64,000 bases of DNA from Erythrobacter sp. WG (GTDB taxonomy: Bacteria; Pseudomonadota; Alphaproteobacteria; Sphingomonadales; Sphingomonadaceae). The notes below the pieces were generated by a model. It saw only the letters and a program-made list of their open reading frames with translations, ran no database searches and was not told the origin of the DNA. A program made the position numbers and the translations under genes. The stretch lies in NCBI RefSeq assembly GCF_026586795.1, contig NZ_JAPFGY010000017.1:1-64000 (forward strand), in the 5' to 3' direction. How positions within the stretch are numbered: position 1 is the stretch's first letter; the number at the start of each line of letters is the position of its first letter. This document shows positions 24,882 to 32,994 of the stretch, in pieces.

Positions 24882-25268
24882 TTAGGTAGCGCCGGTCGGA
24901 TTGAAGGCAGCGATGATGGGGCACGGCCCGGCGTCTTCGGCTGCGCAGGCTTCCGCCAGACGGATGAGGGCGCCGCGCATGGTCAGCAAGGTCGCGATCT
25001 TTTCATCAAGCGCAGCGATGCGGCTGTTTGCAAGCGCCTGCGCCGAAGAGCGGTCTGCCGTGTCCAGCGCCAGCAAGGTCGCGATCTCTTCGAGCGTGAA
25101 GCCTGCCGTCTGGGCGGCGCGAATTGACCGCAAACGATCAAGGTCATCCATCCCGTAACGCCGCGGCCCTTGTCCGCGCGGAGGCTCGATAAGGAGCCCG
25201 CGACGCTGGTAATAACGGATTGTCTCAACGTTCACGCCGCCCGCGCGAGCGAATTCGCCGATTTTCAT
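24882..25268 (-). CDS. MerR-family metal regulator with CueR-like cysteines
   Basis: A 128-residue MerR-type activator: IGEFARAGGVNVETIRYYQRRGLL (helix-turn-helix), RRYGMDDLDRLRSIRAAQTAGFTLEEI (wing), then a dimerisation helix. The metal loop has only two cysteines, C108 and C116 (C-x7-C), and Ser residues at 74-75 in the region where mercury/zinc/lead sensors carry a third Cys. This is the pattern of CueR-type sensors of monovalent copper, silver or gold. It is divergent from the glutaredoxin-MauE gene and a mer-like dyad lies between them. Confidence 0.9.
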   Translation of the reverse strand: MKIGEFARAGGVNVETIRYYQRRGLLIEPPRGQGPRRYGMDDLDRLRSIRAAQTAGFTLEEIATLLALDTADRSSAQALANSRIAALDEKIATLLTMRGALIRLAEACAAEDAGPCPIIAAFNPTGAT

Positions 25269-25276
25269 AAAGGCAC

Positions 25277-25307
25277 TTGATCCCGTATCATGGTACGGAG
25301 TTTATAG
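25277..25307 (+). promoter_or_regulatory. MerR-type promoter/operator with 19-bp spacer
   Basis: TTGATC (25277-25282) and TTATAG (25302-25307) are 19 bases apart, the stretched spacing that MerR proteins correct. Within the spacer CCGTA (25283-25287) and TACGG (25294-25298) form a dyad around TCATGG. The layout and sequence are close to the classical mer operator. It drives the glutaredoxin-MauE gene on the plus strand. Confidence 0.8.
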
Positions 25308-25342
25308 CGGCCGCATTGCACGCGAATCAAAGGAAATCGCCA

Positions 25343-26092
25343 ATGCCCCAATCTGCCAAAACAGCCGTGCTCCATCGCATGGTCATGCCCGGTCATACCT
25401 GCCCATACGGTCTGAAATCGAGACACCTCCTGACGTCGCGCGGTTACCGGGTGGAGGACCACCATCTGACGACGCGGGAAGAGACCGATGCTTTCAAAGC
25501 CGAACATGGCGTCACTACCACGCCGCAGACCTTCATTGATGGGCAGCGGATCGGCGGCCACGATGACCTCCGTCGCTTCTTCGGCCTCAAGGTCGCCGAT
25601 CCTAATGCAACCACCTATCGCCCGGTCATGGCGTTGTTTGCTATGACTGCATTGATGGCAGTTGCGGTTGGCATTGCCGCCGACGGTAACGCCTTCAGTG
25701 TGCGCGTGGCCGAATGGTTCATCGCTTTTTCGATGTGTGTCCTTGCGCTGCTCAAGCTGCAGGATGTCGAGAAATTTGCGACCATGTTTCTCAATTATGA
25801 CCTGCTGGCGCAGCGCTGGGTTCCCTATACGCGCATCTACCCCTTCGCTGAGGGTCTCGCCGGCGTCCTAATGGTAGCAGGTGTCTTGCACTGGGTCTCG
25901 ATCCCGGTAGCACTGTTCATCGGCACGATAGGCGCAGTTTCCGTATTCAAGGCGGTCTACATCGACCGTCGCGAGCTCAAGTGCGCATGCGTCGGGGGAT
26001 CGAGCAACGTACCGCTCGGTTTCGTCTCGCTGACCGAAAACCTCATGATGATCGCGATGGCGCTTTGGATGGCAGCGAAGATGGTTGTCTGA
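25343..26092 (+). CDS. glutaredoxin-MauE fusion membrane protein
   Basis: A 249-residue protein. Residues about 8-80 are glutaredoxin-like with TCPYG (C20; the second Cys of CPYC is replaced by Gly, a monothiol arrangement), the cis-Pro in TTTPQTFIDGQRIGGHDD, and an intact fold. The rest is a MauE/DoxX-like four-helix membrane domain (MALFAMTALMAVAVGIAA, SMCVLALLKLQDVEKF, GVLMVAGVLHWVSIPVALF, LTENLMMIAMALWMA) with LKCACVGG, a Cys pair near the last helix. ATG 25343 has AAGGAAA upstream; earlier starts fall in the operator. Probably a membrane redox protein for metal-stressed thiols, controlled by the adjacent MerR protein. Confidence 0.85.
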   Translation: MPQSAKTAVLHRMVMPGHTCPYGLKSRHLLTSRGYRVEDHHLTTREETDAFKAEHGVTTTPQTFIDGQRIGGHDDLRRFFGLKVADPNATTYRPVMALFAMTALMAVAVGIAADGNAFSVRVAEWFIAFSMCVLALLKLQDVEKFATMFLNYDLLAQRWVPYTRIYPFAEGLAGVLMVAGVLHWVSIPVALFIGTIGAVSVFKAVYIDRRELKCACVGGSSNVPLGFVSLTENLMMIAMALWMAAKMVV

Positions 26093-26130
26093 CGATCGCT
26101 GAGGAGAACGATCACGGTAAGGAGCAAGGC

Positions 26131-26508
26131 ATGACACAGCACACCGCCGACCAGCGGACAATGTACGCTGTCGCTGCAGCAATTGCAGCAGAATATCGTA
26201 TGGTAGAAGAGGCAGCGCGGCAGGGTGATGTCCCGCTGGCATGGCACCATCTTGGGCGTGCGCACATCCTCGCCCAAACGCGGCTTGGCCCGCACGTCGT
26301 ATCGCACTGGAGGATGCTCGCCTTTGCTGTCCAGCTCCGCAACTGGCGGGAAGGGGCGGGGCAGCTGTTGCGACTAGTGCTTGCACCGCTCGGCAACCTG
26401 ACGGGGCGCCTGCCGATCGGCAACACCGGGCGCAGCACGGTGAGCGCCTTTGCACCGATGGATATTCCGTCTGACCTGCGCGCGATCCTCGATCGCACCA
26501 ACGACTAA
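26131..26508 (+). CDS. DUF3703-family protein
   Basis: A 125-residue protein with EEAARQGDVPLAWHHLGRAHILAQTRLGPHVVSHWRMLAFAVQLRNWREGAGQLLRLV, the His-rich core of DUF3703, and a C-terminal GNTGRSTVSAFAPMDIP. Members accompany heavy-metal genes. ATG 26131 has AAGGAGC 6 bases upstream; longer in-frame starts overlap the MauE gene. It is probably the second gene of the MerR-controlled operon. The function is unknown. Confidence 0.75.
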   Translation: MTQHTADQRTMYAVAAAIAAEYRMVEEAARQGDVPLAWHHLGRAHILAQTRLGPHVVSHWRMLAFAVQLRNWREGAGQLLRLVLAPLGNLTGRLPIGNTGRSTVSAFAPMDIPSDLRAILDRTND

Positions 26509-26555
26509 TCTTTTCCAGCGCAGCCCTGCGCCGCAAATCGACCGAAAGACCTGAT

Positions 26556-28553
26556 GTGATCCACCGCTTCCACGCCGCGCTGCTGCTTGGCACCGCGTGC
26601 GTCCTTGCCGCGCCTCTGCCTGCCTTTGCGCAGACCACTCTTGCAGAACCAGAGCACCCTGCCGATGATGCTGACCACGATCACGAGGCTGAGGAAGAAG
26701 AAGCCGCGATCATCGTTCAGGGCACGCGGCTTGGCCGCCGCTTGCAAGACGAGCCACTGAGGGTCGAGGTGATCGCGGGCGAGGAGGTCGAGGAGAAGGC
26801 GCTGATGCGCCCCGGCAGTATCGCGATGCTGGTGAACGAGATCGGTGGCGTGCGCGTGCAGGTGACATCGCCCGCGCTCGGCGCTGCCAATGTCAGGATA
26901 CAGGGATTGGAGGGCCGCTATACCCAGCTGCTCGCCGACAACCTTACGCTTTATGGAGGGCAGGCGGCGTCGCTCGGCCTCTTGCAGGTGCCGCCGACCG
27001 ATCTGGCGCAGGTCGAGGTCATCAAGGGCTCGGTCTCCGCGCTCTATGGCGGCTCGGCGCTGGGCGGTGTGATCAACCTCATCTCCAAGCGCCCTGGCAG
27101 CGCATTCGAAGCTGACATTCTCGCCAACGTGACCACGCGTAACGGACAAGATCTGACCGCTTATGTGGCGGGGCCGATCAGCGGGAGCGCGGGCCTCTCG
27201 CTCACTGCCGGAGCGCACCGGCAGAGTGGGCAAGATCTCGATGACGATGGCTGGCTCGACATGGCGGCCTATGACCGGTTCACCGCACGGCCGCGCTTCC
27301 AGTGGGACGGTGACGATGGCTCCTCACTCTACCTTACCGTAGGAGCCATGACCGAGGAGCGCACCGGCGGCACGTTACCCGGTCGCACCGTCCCCGATGG
27401 CACGGCTTTCGTCCAAGCACAGGATACTGACCGGTTCGACGCCGGGCTGGTCGCCCGAACACCGCTTGAGGGCCTCGGCAAACTCGTCTTGCGCGCCTCG
27501 GCCATGCGGCAGGACCATCTGCATCGCTTCGGCGCGGTGGTGGAGGATGACCGCCACACCAGCCTGTTTACCGAGGCATCGCTCGCAGGCGAAAGCGGCA
27601 GCACCGCATGGGTGGCAGGCGCGGCGTTCCAGTCGGACGGGTTCCGTTCGGATACCTTCCCGGCCTTCAACTACACCTATGATGTCCCCGGCCTGTTCGC
27701 GCAGATCGAGCAGCAGGCGTCGCCCGACCTTGCGCTTGCGGCGAGCGGACGGGTCGATTTTCACGACACTTTCGGCACGCAGTTCAGCCCGCGCGTATCA
27801 GCGCTCTACCGCCCCGGTCGCTGGACGATCCGTGCCTCCTTTGGCCAAGGGTTCTTCGCCCCCACGCCGTTCGTGGACGAGATTGATGCGGCAGGGCTAT
27901 CGCGGCTCGAACCGCTCGGCGACCTCAAAGCCGAAATCGCCCGCACCGCCTCTCTCGACATAGGCTATGCCAGAGGCCCGTGGGAGGCGAACGTCACGCT
28001 GTTCGGCTCCGATATCGACAACGCCACACGGCTCGATGCCATTGCCTCCGACCGGGTGCAGCTCGTCAATATCGATGGCACCACCCGCCTACGCGGTAGC
28101 GAGGTGCTGCTGCGCTGGCGGCAAGATGGCTTCACGGTGACAGGCAGCTATGTGTTTGTGGACAGCTCCGAACCCGATCCGTCTGGCATAGGCCTCAGGC
28201 AACAGCCGCTTACCCCACGGCACACCGCTGGCCTCATCGGCATGTGGGAGGAACACGGCAGGGGTCGGATCGGGATCGAAGCCTATTACACCGGCCGCCA
28301 GCTGCTCGAAGACAACCCTTTCCGCACCCGCTCGCGTCCTTATCTTCATCTCGGCGTGCTGGGCGAGATCGCGCTTGGTCGATTCAGCCTGTTCGCCAAC
28401 GCCGAAAACCTGCTGAACGTGCGCCAGTCGCGGTATGACCCGCTACTGCGGCCCACGCGCGCAGCTAGCGGGCAATGGACGGTCGATGCGTGGGCGCCGC
28501 TTGAAGGATTTGTCCTCAATGCAGGGGTGCGAGTGCGGCTCGGGCAGGATTGA
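26556..28553 (+). CDS. TonB-dependent receptor with acidic His-rich N-terminus (metal cargo)
   Basis: A 665-residue receptor: signal peptide (cut after PAFAQ), then an acidic/His segment (DDADHDHEAEEEEAA), TonB box-like AAIIVQG, a plug (PGSIAMLVNEIGGVRVQV, VRIQGLEGRYTQLLADNL, VEVIKGSVSALYGGSALGGVINLISK) and a barrel with FANAENLLNVRQSRYDPLLRPTR and a C-terminal NAGVRVRLGQD. The DHDH segment suggests metal contact. It starts at GTG 26556, 47 bases after the DUF3703 gene in the same direction. Substrate unknown; context favours copper or another metal. Confidence 0.9.
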   Translation: MIHRFHAALLLGTACVLAAPLPAFAQTTLAEPEHPADDADHDHEAEEEEAAIIVQGTRLGRRLQDEPLRVEVIAGEEVEEKALMRPGSIAMLVNEIGGVRVQVTSPALGAANVRIQGLEGRYTQLLADNLTLYGGQAASLGLLQVPPTDLAQVEVIKGSVSALYGGSALGGVINLISKRPGSAFEADILANVTTRNGQDLTAYVAGPISGSAGLSLTAGAHRQSGQDLDDDGWLDMAAYDRFTARPRFQWDGDDGSSLYLTVGAMTEERTGGTLPGRTVPDGTAFVQAQDTDRFDAGLVARTPLEGLGKLVLRASAMRQDHLHRFGAVVEDDRHTSLFTEASLAGESGSTAWVAGAAFQSDGFRSDTFPAFNYTYDVPGLFAQIEQQASPDLALAASGRVDFHDTFGTQFSPRVSALYRPGRWTIRASFGQGFFAPTPFVDEIDAAGLSRLEPLGDLKAEIARTASLDIGYARGPWEANVTLFGSDIDNATRLDAIASDRVQLVNIDGTTRLRGSEVLLRWRQDGFTVTGSYVFVDSSEPDPSGIGLRQQPLTPRHTAGLIGMWEEHGRGRIGIEAYYTGRQLLEDNPFRTRSRPYLHLGVLGEIALGRFSLFANAENLLNVRQSRYDPLLRPTRAASGQWTVDAWAPLEGFVLNAGVRVRLGQD

Positions 28554-28704
28554 AGAGCGTCTGATCGATCAGCGACACGGCCGGGATAAGTTTGGTTTTC
28601 GAAATTCCGGCTCTAGCGGCCGGCAAGTGACGCCATCTGCCGAGTTCGGCAATGCAGCGAGCCGCCACTCATAACCGGAAGCCGGTAGGAATCTGATGCC
28701 CTAC

Positions 28705-28926
28705 TTAGTGAGCATGCCCTTTGGCGTCATCGTTCTCTTGGTTTGCACCTTGGTTGCTTGGACTTTCCGCGGCCATGTCTTTGCAGCAACAGCAACCGTT
28801 GCCCTTCGCCATCATTTCGCAGCATGCCATCTTCTTTTCGGCTGCAGGGGCAGGCGAGCTTTTTGATACCGGTGCGGGTGCCGATTGGGTAGCAACGCTC
28901 ACTGCGATAATGGTAGATAAAATCAT
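28705..28926 (-). CDS. small exported Cys/Met-rich metal-binding protein (73 aa)
   Basis: ATG 28926 is preceded by AGGAGA with a 6-base gap. The product has a signal-like N-terminus (MILSTIIAVSVATQSAPA), then KKMACCEMMAKGNGCCCCKDM, in which six Cys and four Met fall in about twenty residues, and a tail ending AKGHAH. No named family is recognised, but it clearly resembles soft-metal (Cu(I)/Ag) chaperone or storage peptides. It lies at the end of the copper cargo and is transcribed toward the receptor gene. Confidence 0.7.
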   Translation of the reverse strand: MILSTIIAVSVATQSAPAPVSKSSPAPAAEKKMACCEMMAKGNGCCCCKDMAAESPSNQGANQENDDAKGHAH

Positions 28927-29421
28927 TATCTGTCTCCTAGCCTTTTACGGACATCGCACGCGCGAACTTCTTCGGCAATAGGTCCTTTCCTGATTGGCGT
29001 GGTTCAGGAAGCAAACCAATAGCCGCCAACTTCAGTGCCGAGCAGGCGCATGTCCCCTTCCGGCAATACCGGCCATTCGGCATGCCGTTAAGCAACGACG
29101 GCTTTGTCCCAGATTCTGCCTTTGAGACCGACCCTCCAGCATAGCTGCTTTCAGGCGATCGCTTTGCGATCCGTTTGATTCGTTTCCTCGGACAATTTTT
29201 CTTCTTGTCCGAGGTTTGATATCGCATCAGCGGTGAGGCCGGCACACCGCTCGCGGCGATGATGCACTTGGGTTCGCAAAATGATCTGGTTTGAGAATCC
29301 CGAGAAACACTAAGTCTGACTTTGCAAAAACGGCCATTCGTAAACCAGCTATGGCTCTGCGCTTGAGCCATCACCTGTCAGTCGATGCGATCAACGCACC
29401 TATCGGTTTTCCCGCGCGAAC
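28927..29421. other. intergenic region between metal cargo and hipBA, no gene seen
   Basis: About 500 bases. An open frame exists on the minus strand (28937-29374), but its translation has no family features, no SD, and a base composition like non-coding spacers. Short phrases such as GGCCATTCGG and GCCGCCAACTTC recall the scattered repeats of sphingomonad intergenic DNA. Confidence 0.5.
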
Positions 29422-29493
29422 GATACCCCATAGGGTATAATTTCATATTATACCCGACAAGGTATATTGCGTCTTTATACCTTCTGAAGTATG
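29422..29493. promoter_or_regulatory. three evenly spaced HipB-type operators
   Basis: Three copies of TATACC-N6-GGTATA: gATACC/GGTATA at 29422-29439, TATACC/GGTATA at 29449-29466 (perfect), and TATACC/aGTATg at 29476-29493. Their starts are exactly 27 bases apart. The second overlaps a TATTAT -10-like hexamer. E. coli HipB binds repeated TATCC-N8-GGATA sites, so this looks like the matching autoregulatory region. Confidence 0.85.
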
Positions 29494-29513
29494 CGGCCTT
29501 CGAGGAGGCGTCC

Positions 29514-29762
29514 ATGCAACAGATCGTCAGATTGCCAAGCCAACTAGGCGCGATCATCCAGAGTGAGCGGTTGAGACAGGGTATGACCCAGTCAGAACTG
29601 GCAAGCCGCACTGGTACGCAGCAGAAGACCATATCTGCGATCGAGAATGGCAGCGAAGGGACCAAGCTCGACACGCTGCTCAGCGTGATCGCCAGCCTTG
29701 GTCTCGATATGCAAATCGTGCCACGCGAGAAGGGCAAAAAATCGATTGAGGATGTCTTCTAG
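29514..29762 (+). CDS. hipB: HipB-like antitoxin (XRE family)
   Basis: An 82-residue Cro/CI-type DNA-binding protein: LGAIIQSERLRQGMTQSELASRTGTQQKTISAIENGSEGTKLDTLLSVIASLGLDMQIV is a complete helix-turn-helix domain of HipB type, followed by a short basic tail. ATG 29514 was chosen because GAGGAGG lies 5 bases before it and earlier in-frame codons run through the operators. It neutralises HipA and represses the operon. It ends 2 bases before the hipA start. Confidence 0.92.
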   Translation: MQQIVRLPSQLGAIIQSERLRQGMTQSELASRTGTQQKTISAIENGSEGTKLDTLLSVIASLGLDMQIVPREKGKKSIEDVF

Positions 29763-29764
29763 CT

Positions 29765-31093
29765 GTGCCGCGCAAGAAGACCCATCAGCCCCTCGAGGTG
29801 CTGATCAATGGCCGCCTGGTGGGCCGCCTCGAGAAGGCATCGACCGGGGCGATCAGCTTTCAGTATGACGATACGTGGCTCGCATGGGAGCACCGGTTTG
29901 CCGTCTCGCTCTCTCTGCCGCTGACCCCGGTCGCTTACCGCGGCGCCGAGGTTGCTGCCGTGTTCGACAACCTCTTGCCAGACCGGGACACGGCGCGTCG
30001 CCGTGTCGCTGAGCGCATGGGCGCGCAAGGAACAGACTTCTACAGCCTGCTCGAGGCCATCGGCCGCGACTGTGTCGGCGCGATGCAGTTCCTGCCCGAG
30101 GGCGGGGCCAGCCAGGCCAAGGGCAACATTGAAGGTGAGCCCTTCAACGAGGCCGAGATCGAGGCAATGCTCGCCGATCTGGCCCAAGTCCCCTTGGGTC
30201 TGGACCGCGAACAGGAGTTCCGGATTTCGGTTGGTGGTGCGCAGGAAAAGACGGCCTTGCTGCGCGTTGACGGACAATGGCTGCGCCCGCTCGGATCGAC
30301 GCCGACGACCCATATTCTGAAACCGCAATTGGGCCAGATTCCTACCGCCGACGGCATGATCGACATGTCGGACAGTGTGGACAATGAACACTACTGCCTG
30401 ACGCTTATGCAGGCTTTCGGTCTTCGGGTCGCGCAAACCGAGATAGCAACATTCGGATCGCGGCGCGTGCTGGTGGTCGAGCGTTTTGACCGGCGCTGGC
30501 GCAATGCCAGTCACATCCTCCGCCTGCCTCAGGAGGATTGTTGCCAGACCCTTGGTATCCCGCCGACCCGCAAATACCAGAGCGACGGTGGCCCCGGGAT
30601 GCGCGACATTATCGGGCTCCTGAATGGCGCCAACGATCCCCGTGCCGACCAGGCCGCCTTTTTCAAGAGCCAGATCCTGTTCTGGCTGATCGGCGCGACC
30701 GACGGTCACGCCAAGAACTTCAGCATCTTTCTGGAGCCGGGCGGACGTTTCAGCCTCACACCCTTCTATGATGTGCTGTCAGCCCAGCCCGCCGTCGACA
30801 GAGGTCAGATCGCTCCGCCCAAGTTCCGTCTTGCGATGTCGGCAGGGACCAACCGCCACTACCGGCTGTCCGAAGTCATGGGCCGTCATTTTGTCCAGAC
30901 TGGCAAGGCAGCAGGCCTCGGCGCTGACCTCATGCGCCGCGCTATATCGGAGATACTCGACCAGGCGTCGAACGCTGTCAGTCAAGCCCGCGCAGCGATG
31001 CCGGCAGACTTCGCAGAGGAAGTCCACGCGAGCATCGCCGCTGCCATTGACCGGCGCTTGCCGCACCTCGCCAGCGCAATGGAAGAGCTATAG
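29765..31093 (+). CDS. hipA: HipA-family serine/threonine kinase toxin
   Basis: A 442-residue HipA (E. coli 440): N-terminal couple-HipA domain (VLINGRLVGRLEKASTG), then the kinase with SVGGAQEKTAL near residue 154 (P-loop with the autophosphorylated Ser), FDRRW, the catalytic Asp in ATDGHAKNFSIF near 312, and the metal-binding Asp in PFYDVLS. In E. coli HipA phosphorylates glutamyl-tRNA synthetase. All catalytic residues appear intact. Starts at GTG 29765, just after hipB. Confidence 0.94.
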   Translation: MPRKKTHQPLEVLINGRLVGRLEKASTGAISFQYDDTWLAWEHRFAVSLSLPLTPVAYRGAEVAAVFDNLLPDRDTARRRVAERMGAQGTDFYSLLEAIGRDCVGAMQFLPEGGASQAKGNIEGEPFNEAEIEAMLADLAQVPLGLDREQEFRISVGGAQEKTALLRVDGQWLRPLGSTPTTHILKPQLGQIPTADGMIDMSDSVDNEHYCLTLMQAFGLRVAQTEIATFGSRRVLVVERFDRRWRNASHILRLPQEDCCQTLGIPPTRKYQSDGGPGMRDIIGLLNGANDPRADQAAFFKSQILFWLIGATDGHAKNFSIFLEPGGRFSLTPFYDVLSAQPAVDRGQIAPPKFRLAMSAGTNRHYRLSEVMGRHFVQTGKAAGLGADLMRRAISEILDQASNAVSQARAAMPADFAEEVHASIAAAIDRRLPHLASAMEEL

Positions 31094-31111
31094 CAGCCAG
31101 GTTACTGGCAT

Positions 31112-31753
31112 TTACCGTTGATCTTCTGCTTCCTGCGCGCTCGAAGCAGGGATCGCTCCGATAGGCTGCGCCGCCACGGCCTCGACCGGTGGCTGGGCTA
31201 TCGAAGCGCCCTTGGGCAGCGAAACAGGCAGATTGCTTTCGAGAGTGGCGATGAGTTCACGACCTTGCGGGATCTCTCCGCTCTTCCCGGTGATGAAACC
31301 TGCGAAAACGCCAGCGGCGATGACACCACCAACTGTAGCCAGCGTGGCTCCGCTTCCCTCCTGTCGGTAGGTCCCATCGATGTTCACACGGCGATTGCCA
31401 AGCTGAAGGTACTCAAGCTCGATATCCATCTTGCCCGACTTGCCGAACGCGCCGCGGCTCGTGAGCCACGTGATCCGGCCAACGGCCTTCGTGCCCTGGG
31501 GGATGACGATGTAGTCACCCAGGCGGATATCTGCAGCGACCACCAGATTGAACTGATCGCCCTCCTTCCAGCTGTCACCCTTGGTGGTAATCGTCTGGGT
31601 CATCTTGAGCGGGATTTCGGTTCCCGCAGGCAAGAAGACTTGCGGCTCGGCAGCGGCCTGCACGGCCTGAACTGGAACATCGTTTTCGGTTGATTGTGCT
31701 TGAGCGGCCCCTGCCGCCAGCGCCGCGAGAATTGAGAATGCTGCTTTGGTCAT
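31112..31753 (-). CDS. secreted protein of unknown function, conjugation-element associated
   Basis: A 213-residue protein with a signal peptide (MTKAAFSILAALAAGAAQAQ), then VFLPAGTEIPLKMTQTITTKGDSWKEGDQFNLVVAADIRLGDYIVIPQGTKAVGRI, a beta-rich domain, and a Gly-rich hydrophobic segment (TVGGVIAAGVFAGFITGK) followed by an Ala/Pro tail. The PAGT/IPQGT pattern recalls TraB/VirB10-like surface domains but I do not assign it. ATG 31753 gives the clean signal. It is divergent from the WYL regulator, and the shared spacer carries an operator-like palindrome. Confidence 0.75.
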   Translation of the reverse strand: MTKAAFSILAALAAGAAQAQSTENDVPVQAVQAAAEPQVFLPAGTEIPLKMTQTITTKGDSWKEGDQFNLVVAADIRLGDYIVIPQGTKAVGRITWLTSRGAFGKSGKMDIELEYLQLGNRRVNIDGTYRQEGSGATLATVGGVIAAGVFAGFITGKSGEIPQGRELIATLESNLPVSLPKGASIAQPPVEAVAAQPIGAIPASSAQEAEDQR

Positions 31754-31812
31754 TTGTGCCCCCTTGGCGCCTTGAGCGCGAATAGAATCGATGTGCGACC
31801 TATCGCAGGGGC

Positions 31813-31831
31813 TGACGTCAAAACCTGTCAT
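31813..31831. promoter_or_regulatory. operator-like palindrome, copy A (WYL gene promoter region)
   Basis: TGACGTCAAAACCTGTCAT, with TGAC and GTCA arms 10 bases apart, lies between the divergent secreted-protein and WYL genes. It matches 18 of 19 bases of the site at 63037-63055. Confidence 0.6.
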
Positions 31832-31943
31832 GCCGGATTCGGGTCGGACGATTTCTGGCGGTTTGCGCCAAGAAAATCTGATGCATAGCGTATCGCCCTC
31901 AGCTATCGCGATCGTGCCAGTGGGCGCTTGAGGAGGGGTTCCG

Positions 31944-32936
31944 GTGTCGTTTGCTAAGGCTCAGGATCTGTTGAAGCTGGCCATGATGGCGACCCGGCGC
32001 AGCGGCGTTGCGCTCGAGGACATCGTCGAGGAGTTCTCATGCTCCTATCGGACCGCCCAGCGAATGATCGAGGCGCTTGAGGCTGCTTTTCCTCAGACAA
32101 CATCGGTCGAAGGAGAGGACCGCAAAAAGCGCTGGCACGTCCCGGCGCGGCAGGTCGCAGCGTTCTTGACCCCGACGCCGGAGGAGCTGGCAGCGCTCTC
32201 GACCGGGATAACCCAGCTCGAGCAAGCCGGTTTGCTGCAAGAAGCGGGTCTCACGCGAGACCTCGCTCAAAAGGTCAGAGCGCTGGTGCCTCCAGAGCAG
32301 GGGACACGCCTGTCAGTCGACGAGGAAGCGCTGCTCGAAGCCCTTGGCCACGCGGCTCGCCCAGGGCCCCGGCCGGCGACCAACGAGAAGGTCGACAGGG
32401 CGATCTACGAGGCCTTGAAGGGGCCTTGTCTTCTCCGTTTCCCGTATCGCAAACGCGGCCAATCCGAACCCGTAAGCCGGGTTGTCGCGCCACACGGCCT
32501 GCTCCTTGGGGTGCGCCGCTATCTCGTGGCCCGCGACATAGAGAAGCCAGCTTCTCATCCGCTCCAGCATTTCCGGGTCGAGGAGATCGCCGAGGCGGAG
32601 GTCTTGTCTGAGAGCTTCGAGTTCGATCCCGGCTTCGACATCCGGCGCCATGCAGAACGAGGCTTTGGATCCTACGAGAATGCTGGAGAGTATGGTGACG
32701 TCGTTTGGCGCTTTTCTCCAGAGGCTGCTCCCCATGCGCGCCGATTTGTGTTCCACCCGACGCAAACTGTGGAGGAAGAGCCGGACGGGTCGCTGCTTGT
32801 GCGCTTCCGGGCATCGGGTCTGCTTGAAATGAGCTGGCATCTTTATTCTTGGGGGACCTCTGTAGAGGTACTAGAGCCCGCCGCGCTTCGGGACATGGTG
32901 CACGATTACCGCCGCACCTTCGACGCGCTGCCATAG
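31944..32936 (+). CDS. WYL-domain transcriptional regulator
   Basis: A 330-residue protein: N-terminal HTH (TRRSGVALEDIVEEFSCSYRTAQRMIEALEAAF), a central WYL domain (LRFPYRKRGQSEPVSRVVAPHGLLLGVRRYLVARD) and a C-terminal WCX-type region ending LRDMVHDYRRTFDAL. WYL proteins such as BrxR and CapW repress phage-defence operons and respond to nucleic-acid ligands; they also occur outside defence. GTG 31944 follows GAGGAGGGG. A palindrome about 113-131 bases upstream recurs upstream of the nuclease-helicase gene at 62969. Confidence 0.9.
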   Translation: MSFAKAQDLLKLAMMATRRSGVALEDIVEEFSCSYRTAQRMIEALEAAFPQTTSVEGEDRKKRWHVPARQVAAFLTPTPEELAALSTGITQLEQAGLLQEAGLTRDLAQKVRALVPPEQGTRLSVDEEALLEALGHAARPGPRPATNEKVDRAIYEALKGPCLLRFPYRKRGQSEPVSRVVAPHGLLLGVRRYLVARDIEKPASHPLQHFRVEEIAEAEVLSESFEFDPGFDIRRHAERGFGSYENAGEYGDVVWRFSPEAAPHARRFVFHPTQTVEEEPDGSLLVRFRASGLLEMSWHLYSWGTSVEVLEPAALRDMVHDYRRTFDALP

Positions 32937-32994
32937 ACGCATGTAAGGCAGACGTGGTCCGCCGAAGCTGGAACAACAGCTGACGGATCCTTTG

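Noticed and set aside
28937-29374. Open frame of 145 codons on the minus strand
   Set aside because: No SD, no recognisable domain; resembles spacer DNA.
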